This document shows positions 32,979-37,575 of a DNA stretch of 37,575 nt, piece after piece (within the stretch, counting starts at the first letter, position 1; each line of letters opens with the position of its first letter). A program made the position numbers and the translations under genes. A model generated the notes under the pieces. It worked only from the letters and a program-made list of their open reading frames with translations, was not told the origin of the DNA and ran no database searches. Location of the stretch: the NCBI GenBank assembly GCA_036351435.1, contig JAZBPA010000042.1:1-37575 (forward strand), written 5' to 3'. The stretch comes from JAAUQA01 sp036351435. Lineage in GTDB: Bacteria > Pseudomonadota > Gammaproteobacteria > Competibacterales > Competibacteraceae.

Positions 32979-33606
32979 AGTCTCCGCCAAAGCGTTTCTC
33001 GGCAAGATTCTGCTGTGGTTGCCCCTGAGTTTCGCAACTTGGTATATCTTGGCGTCCCTGTTGTTATGGCCGGTGACCTTGCTGGTCGGCGTGGTGTTCA
33101 GCCTGTTTTACCCCGGCGTGATCGAAAACGTTGAGCAACACGGTACGCTACTGGATGTGAATACCCGGCTTAGTGCCGATCAGGCACACCGCGCACAGCA
33201 GCCCTCAGGCCAGCAAGGGGGACAGCTTTACTTTACCCTGAATCCGCTTAAGTTTGGTTACTGCCTTCCCTTGCTATTAGCCTTGCAGTTGGCGACTCCC
33301 GGTAAGCTCGTTCGCAAGCTAGGACTATTTGCTATTGGCGCTGTCATTTTAGTGCCGGTGCAGGCTTGGGGTATTTATTTTGAAACGCTGGTAACGTTGG
33401 TTTTCAAGACCGGGCCGATGATCGCCCAATCTATGGGCACCACGGCGTTATCGCGCGAAGGCATTGCGTTGGCCTATCAGCTGGGAGTTTTAATTCTGCC
33501 TTCGGTCACACCGGTACTGATTTGGGCAATCCTGAATCAGGATTTCATGGTTAAATTGGCCGGCAGACCGGTCGAAAACCACGCGTCCACCGATCAATCC
33601 AGCTAA
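32971..33606 (+). CDS. exosortase H-associated membrane protein
   Basis: This 211-residue protein has four to five hydrophobic segments (about 12-45, 90-107, 115-140 and 170-190). A periplasmic or cytoplasmic loop lies at about 50-85. Its start overlaps xrtH by 8 bp, so the two are translated together. The position and the pattern (ILLWLPLSFATWYILASLL and FTLNPLKFGYCLPLLLAL) fit the small membrane partner found with XrtH. Its role is not established; accessory to substrate recognition or enzyme stability is a guess. Confidence 0.82.
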   Translation: MPEVSAKAFLGKILLWLPLSFATWYILASLLLWPVTLLVGVVFSLFYPGVIENVEQHGTLLDVNTRLSADQAHRAQQPSGQQGGQLYFTLNPLKFGYCLPLLLALQLATPGKLVRKLGLFAIGAVILVPVQAWGIYFETLVTLVFKTGPMIAQSMGTTALSREGIALAYQLGVLILPSVTPVLIWAILNQDFMVKLAGRPVENHASTDQSS

Positions 33607-33621
33607 TCGTCAAACAGCGAA

Positions 33622-35709
33622 TTATTTGTTGTTGAATCCGTGATTGTTAGAAACAGCGGGTTGTGGGGGTGGTGGCGGAGGTTCAGGCTGAGGCTCTGGC
33701 CGGGTGTTGATTAGGGTTTTGTTTTGGCGCACTTCTTCCGGCGTCGCAAGTAATGGGGTTTCGACTTCCGGCAATAGTGCTACTCCCCGCTGGCGGGCTG
33801 ACAATTGTTGCTCGCGGATATAACTGTATTTATCATTGGTATACACAGTACCGGCGATGGAATCGCGCAGAATCACCGGATGCAGGAAAATCATTAAATT
33901 GCGCTTTTCCTTGACGGTCTTACGATAACGAAACAGATTGCCCACCACGGGAATATCCCCTAAGCCAGGCACTTTTTGCACATTCTCATTCAGAGAATCG
34001 TCCATCAACCCACCCAACACCAGAATTTGCCCGTCTTCCACCAACACATTGGTTTTAATGGAGCGCTTCGTCGTGGTGGGTCCTTGAGGGGTATCGGCGA
34101 TGACATCTTCTACATCCTGAGAGATTTCCAACTGTACGGCATTACCTTCATTGATCTGCGGCTTAATTCTGAGAGTCAAGCCCACATCACGGCGTTCAAT
34201 GGTTTGGAATGGGTTATTAGCACCGTCTGCGGAGGTGGTGAAACTGCCGGTGACAAAGGCGCGATTCTCACCCACGACAATTTCAGCCTCTTCGTTATCC
34301 AGCGTAACCAAGGTGGGCGTGGACAACACATTGGTATCACCGTCTTGCGCCAGAGCGCTAATGATAGCGGCAAACCGGTTACTACTACTGAAATCGCCGA
34401 CTCCGAGCGTTAACCCCGGAAAGATATCGCCGGCACCAGGCACCTGACCTTCGGCGATAGCGGCAGCTGTAGCAGCGATACCAGCCAAACTCTGACCGAG
34501 CGTGAAATTGGTGAAGCCGACCAGGCTGCCACCCTGACTACCGTCTACGACCCACTGAACGCCCAACTCGGCGGTTTTCTCTGCGGAGACTTCCGCAATC
34601 GCCGCCTCGACCAACACCTGAGCGCGGCGCACATCGAGTTGAGCAATCACTGAACGCAGGGAACGAATCACTGCTGGAGGTGCGGTGACCACTAGCGCAT
34701 TAGTGGCTTCGTCAGCCTGAATATTGACATCGCTACGTCCCTGTCCTTGGGAGACGAGTGGTGTCTGAGCTTGTCCTGGCTGTCCTTGCAGCGTGGTTTT
34801 CCCTTCTTCATCCAAATTCTGACTGACGCCCTGCAGGACCGGTACCAAATCAACCGCCTTGGCGTAGCGCAAATAAATCACCTGAGTATCACCACCCCCT
34901 TCAATCGGGGTGTCCAAATGGGTAATCAAGGTCCGTAACCGCAGCCGGCCTTCGGTATCGCCGCTTAACAGCACGCTGTTAGTTCGTTCATCGGCCGCCA
35001 AGCGCGGCGGCGTTGCCCCGGCTGCGCCGCCTTGCGCGGTGGCAGCTTGGCTCTTGCCTTGTTCCAGAGTATTGACTACGCGCACAACATCAGTGGCCGA
35101 AGCATATCGCAACGGCACAATTTCCACCTCTTCGCTGCTGGCTAAATCGACCCGGGCAACTATGGTGGCGATGCGTTCCACATTACCCGCAGTATCGGAG
35201 ACGACCAATACATTGGTGGGTGCATAAGCGGCCAGATGGCCTTGCGGGGGAATCAGGGGACGCAGAATAGGCACCAGCTGCGCCGCCGAGATGTTTTGCA
35301 ATTCAATCACCCGGGTGACCGATTGATCCTCCTCAATAGCAACCCCACGGTCAACGGTTGGGATATTTTCCTGCTTAGCACCCGCCGCCGGTACGATTTT
35401 GATGACTTTATCGCCGGGAATGGCGGCGTAGCCGTGTACTGCTAGGAGCGCTAGAAATACATCGTAAATCTCATCTTCGTTCATGGGCTTGGCGGAAATC
35501 AGGCTCACTCGGCCCTTGACTCGCGGATCAACGATGAAATTTTTGCCGGTGATTTCAGAGATACTGGTTACTAAAGCATTGATGTCGGCATCTTTGAGAT
35601 TCAAGGTTACGGGGGTCGCAAAGGCCGTCGCTTGCGCCAAAGCGATTAGCAAACCGCTGAGAATGAGGCGGTATCGATACCCAACCTGTGCCTTAAACCC
35701 TATCGACAT
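33622..35709 (-). CDS. gspD: type II secretion system secretin GspD
   Basis: This 695-residue protein forms the outer-membrane channel of the type II secretion system. A signal peptide covers about 1-32. The N0 domain begins at TLNLKDADINALVTSISEITGKNF (about 35-58), followed by N1-N3 repeats (VRVVNTLEQGK and VVTAPPAVIRSLRSVI), with glycine-rich linkers. The secretin barrel ends in the signature VPGLGDIPVVGNLFRY. A proline-rich C-terminal tail (RPEPQPEPPPPPPQP) is not part of the fold and may hold the pilotin-interacting end. It follows gspC by 38 bp. The other gsp genes are not in the window. Confidence 0.96.
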   Translation of the reverse strand: MSIGFKAQVGYRYRLILSGLLIALAQATAFATPVTLNLKDADINALVTSISEITGKNFIVDPRVKGRVSLISAKPMNEDEIYDVFLALLAVHGYAAIPGDKVIKIVPAAGAKQENIPTVDRGVAIEEDQSVTRVIELQNISAAQLVPILRPLIPPQGHLAAYAPTNVLVVSDTAGNVERIATIVARVDLASSEEVEIVPLRYASATDVVRVVNTLEQGKSQAATAQGGAAGATPPRLAADERTNSVLLSGDTEGRLRLRTLITHLDTPIEGGGDTQVIYLRYAKAVDLVPVLQGVSQNLDEEGKTTLQGQPGQAQTPLVSQGQGRSDVNIQADEATNALVVTAPPAVIRSLRSVIAQLDVRRAQVLVEAAIAEVSAEKTAELGVQWVVDGSQGGSLVGFTNFTLGQSLAGIAATAAAIAEGQVPGAGDIFPGLTLGVGDFSSSNRFAAIISALAQDGDTNVLSTPTLVTLDNEEAEIVVGENRAFVTGSFTTSADGANNPFQTIERRDVGLTLRIKPQINEGNAVQLEISQDVEDVIADTPQGPTTTKRSIKTNVLVEDGQILVLGGLMDDSLNENVQKVPGLGDIPVVGNLFRYRKTVKEKRNLMIFLHPVILRDSIAGTVYTNDKYSYIREQQLSARQRGVALLPEVETPLLATPEEVRQNKTLINTRPEPQPEPPPPPPQPAVSNNHGFNNK

Positions 35710-35747
35710 AACGACCTCTGATAAACTTCATGAAGTTGAACGCCGGT

Positions 35748-36647
35748 TTAGTTGGCATTCAAGGCAAAAACGAGTGGAATTTCAGCGCCATTGCGCAACA
35801 CCTGTACCGCGATTTGCTCCGCGTTAAGCAACTCCTGAAACAGCGTCAAACCCTGAGTGGGGCTGGTCAAACGTAGCCCATTGATCTCGGTGACGATGTC
35901 GCCCGAGCGTAGCCCGAGTTGCTGAAACAGTTTTCGATCTCGGCCCGGCCTTAAGCGAAAGCCGATGAATTGGCCATCTTGCTGATAGGGAGAGGCGAAT
36001 GCAAGGTCTTCCAAAGCCTGAGGACGTTCCACAACCTCCCGACGCAAGCGGTTAGCGATGGAACTGGCGTCGATGGGCGTATTATTCGCTGCTGCAGATC
36101 TGATTTGTGGCAAGGAACGCGCGCTGTTAGTTGGCCTAGCATCGCTGGCTAGTGTGTCTTTCGGTAAGCGCAGGGATTCCAGAACGCCGTTGCGGGATAG
36201 AATAATTCGGTCGCGTAGAATCTGTTCCAACTTGACTCCGCCAGGCAAACGATCACCCACTGAATAGCTCAGTTCCTGGCCCCCTGGTTCGGCGACCAGC
36301 GCTCGTGCCTTAGCCGGGTTAGCGGAGAAAAAAATACCCGCCAACCGCAGGTTAAGCCGAGTTTCCGGTACCGCCAAGGGTGCGGGGGATGGTTTGGAAG
36401 CGTCGCGTTCACCGAACAAGTGCCAGCTGGCAATGATCGCATAATCCACCACCGGTTCAAGTGGTTCTGCGGTTGACGGCGCAGCGCCCGAGCCGACGGA
36501 GGATGGCGCTAGCGTATCCGGCAAAGGTATCAGATTCCATGTTAGCCGAGCGAGATCATAGGCCAACAGGATTATTAGTACGAGCGTAACCGGTAAGGCA
36601 AATCGCCCCACTGTTTCTGGATTACTAATGAATGACCATCGGCTCAT
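35748..36647 (-). CDS. gspC: type II secretion system inner-membrane protein GspC
   Basis: This 299-residue bitopic protein links the inner-membrane platform to the secretin. One transmembrane helix lies at about 17-37 (FALPVTLVLIILLAYDLA). The periplasmic homology region is at about 70-160 (WHLFGERD, LNLRLAGIFFSANPAKARALV and YSVGDRLPGGVKLEQILRDRIIL). A C-terminal PDZ domain occupies about 205-299 (GFRLRPGRDRKLFQQLGLRSGDIVTEING). Order gspC-gspD matches other systems. The gap to the divergent lipoprotein gene (36648-36852) should hold both promoters; TATAGT at 36722-36727 is a candidate -10 on the plus strand with no good -35 partner. Confidence 0.94.
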   Translation of the reverse strand: MSRWSFISNPETVGRFALPVTLVLIILLAYDLARLTWNLIPLPDTLAPSSVGSGAAPSTAEPLEPVVDYAIIASWHLFGERDASKPSPAPLAVPETRLNLRLAGIFFSANPAKARALVAEPGGQELSYSVGDRLPGGVKLEQILRDRIILSRNGVLESLRLPKDTLASDARPTNSARSLPQIRSAAANNTPIDASSIANRLRREVVERPQALEDLAFASPYQQDGQFIGFRLRPGRDRKLFQQLGLRSGDIVTEINGLRLTSPTQGLTLFQELLNAEQIAVQVLRNGAEIPLVFALNAN

Positions 36648-36852
36648 TGGGTCTCATTTCAATTAACTATTTTCACCATGATTGCATCAAGTTTCTTGCA
36701 AAACAACTGTGCAATGTTGTCTATAGTGTGTTGTTCTTAAGCGGCGCTGCTGTTTTTTTCCAGCCGACAATTTGCCTAGAATGATCCCGTCGAAGACACG
36801 CCGTAACGCGATTTATGAGGCGGATTCTGAAAGTTATCTTGAGGAGCATTGA

Positions 36853-37575
36853 GTGTTCATGAGCACATTTTTTCGTATTGCCACTGGTATAGTTCTTTTA
36901 AGCTTGGTGGGTTGTGCTGCCAACGACCCTTACGCACGCACTAAAGCTGGAGCCGGCATCGGCGCGGTGGCCGGAGCGGTGATCGGCCATCAGATCGACG
37001 GTAAATCGGGGCGTTATGTAGGGGCTGCCGTTGGCGCGCTAGCTGGTGGAGCTGCCGGCAATTACATGGACCGTCAGCAACAGGCTTTCGATCAGGCATT
37101 GGCTGAGGAGCAAAGCCGTTACAACATGGAATTGCAACGCTTACAAGACGGCAGCCTCAAATTAAATATTCCCAGCGAAGTTTCGTTTGATGTCGACAGC
37201 GCCGATATCAAAGCGGCTTTTGTGCCAACCCTGGATAAGGTTGCCAACCTATTGCAGGAATACAATCAGACCACGATTGTCATCATCGGACATACCGACA
37301 GTAGCGGCAGTGACGCCTATAATATGGATTTATCACTGCGACGTGCCGAAAGCGTTGCCGGTTATCTGGTGTCGCGTGGGGTTGCGCCGCAGCGGCTGCG
37401 TACCGAAGGGATGGGTAAACGTGAACCACGCGCGAGTAATGCCACTGCGTCCGGTCGTCAGTTGAATCGACGGGTAGAAATGATTGTCCGCTCTACGGAA
37501 CAAGTCCAGCCTCAGCAACCGGCGGGCGGTTACGGTAGTCCGCAGAATCCCCCTCAACAAGCCAATCCCTATACC
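36853..37575 (+). CDS. OmpA-family peptidoglycan-binding lipoprotein with glycine zipper (3' end beyond window)
   Basis: The open frame runs to the window end (241 codons, no stop). A lipoprotein signal ends in LVGC (lipobox cysteine at residue 21). A glycine-zipper stretch follows at about 33-72 (GAGIGAVAGAVIG, GAAVGALAGGAAG). An OmpA-like domain lies at about 105-215 with HTDSSGSDAYNMDLSLRRAESV, binding diaminopimelate of peptidoglycan, and then a Pro/Gln/Gly-rich tail begins. The layout is that of YiaD-type lipoproteins. GAGGAG (36841-36846) is 6 nt before a GTG at 36853 and 12 nt before the in-frame ATG at 36859, so GTG is chosen, with ATG as alternative. Divergent from gspC. Confidence 0.92.
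   Translation, partial: MFMSTFFRIATGIVLLSLVGCAANDPYARTKAGAGIGAVAGAVIGHQIDGKSGRYVGAAVGALAGGAAGNYMDRQQQAFDQALAEEQSRYNMELQRLQDGSLKLNIPSEVSFDVDSADIKAAFVPTLDKVANLLQEYNQTTIVIIGHTDSSGSDAYNMDLSLRRAESVAGYLVSRGVAPQRLRTEGMGKREPRASNATASGRQLNRRVEMIVRSTEQVQPQQPAGGYGSPQNPPQQANPYT

Noticed and set aside
37187..37465. 92-codon frame near the window end
   Set aside because: It is an out-of-frame shadow of the OmpA-type lipoprotein, whose domain is unmistakable in the other frame.

Overview
The window is a gammaproteobacterial chromosome segment of moderate GC content. The evidence is the conserved gene neighbourhoods: nrdR-ribD-ribE-ribB(X)-ribH-nusB; a yibN-like rhodanese-secB-gpsA; hslV-hslU-DUF971-ubiE-ubiJ-ubiB; and ffh divergent from ypjD and a CorB-type gene. 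The genus cannot be read from the sequence. The mix of exosortase H, type II secretion genes and a full ubiquinone set fits an aerobic, free-living environmental lineage. Almost all of it is ordinary core genome, densely packed in short operons on both strands.

Layout. 1-206: the 3' end of a tyrosine recombinase stops 3 bp before the CCA end of tRNA-Pro(CGG), so an integrated element probably lies just left of the window. 220-2220: ispB and a short-chain dehydrogenase. 2292-5082: a signal-less BtuF-like protein, a CSWC DsbA-like protein, MobB and a periplasmic DsbC. 5232-9684: riboflavin cluster flanked by nrdR and nusB; its RibBA-like enzyme has lost the zinc cysteines of the cyclohydrolase II half. 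9727-12139 (minus strand): a two-cysteine ArsR regulator, a rhodanese, secB and gpsA. 12388-15288: gpmA, a C-terminal processing protease and a DJ-1 family protein. 15285-20728 (minus strand): hslVU, DUF971 and ubiEJB. 20820-20939 (minus strand): a probable small RNA with several C-rich hairpin loops and its own terminator. 21022-23172: a LiuC-like hydratase and citrate synthase, the latter with a candidate promoter whose -10 box is framed by an inverted repeat. 23553-27321: CorB/ypjD and ffh. 27624-29805: a DASS transporter and a carboxylesterase. 30091-33606: a fused beta-propeller-like/TPR/GT9-like protein, exosortase H and its partner membrane protein, with a perfect 20-bp palindrome before the exosortase gene. 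33622-36647 (minus strand): type II secretion gspC-gspD. 36853-end: an OmpA-type lipoprotein, cut by the window end.

How the genes work together. The rib genes build FMN and FAD precursors, but GTP cyclohydrolase II must come from another locus. UbiE, UbiJ, UbiB and IspB serve ubiquinone synthesis. The ArsR-rhodanese pair looks like a reactive-sulfur sensor with a sulfur-transfer enzyme, placed ahead of secB and gpsA. The right end is an envelope region: exosortase sorting, glycosyltransferase-like and TPR modules, the type II secretin with its inner-membrane partner, and a peptidoglycan-binding lipoprotein.

Most worth following up are the C-rich-loop small RNA candidate, the exosortase H locus with its fused upstream gene and palindrome, the SqrR/BigR-like regulator, and the integrase-tRNA junction. 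All homology statements come from reading motifs and remembered family sequences; no database search was run.
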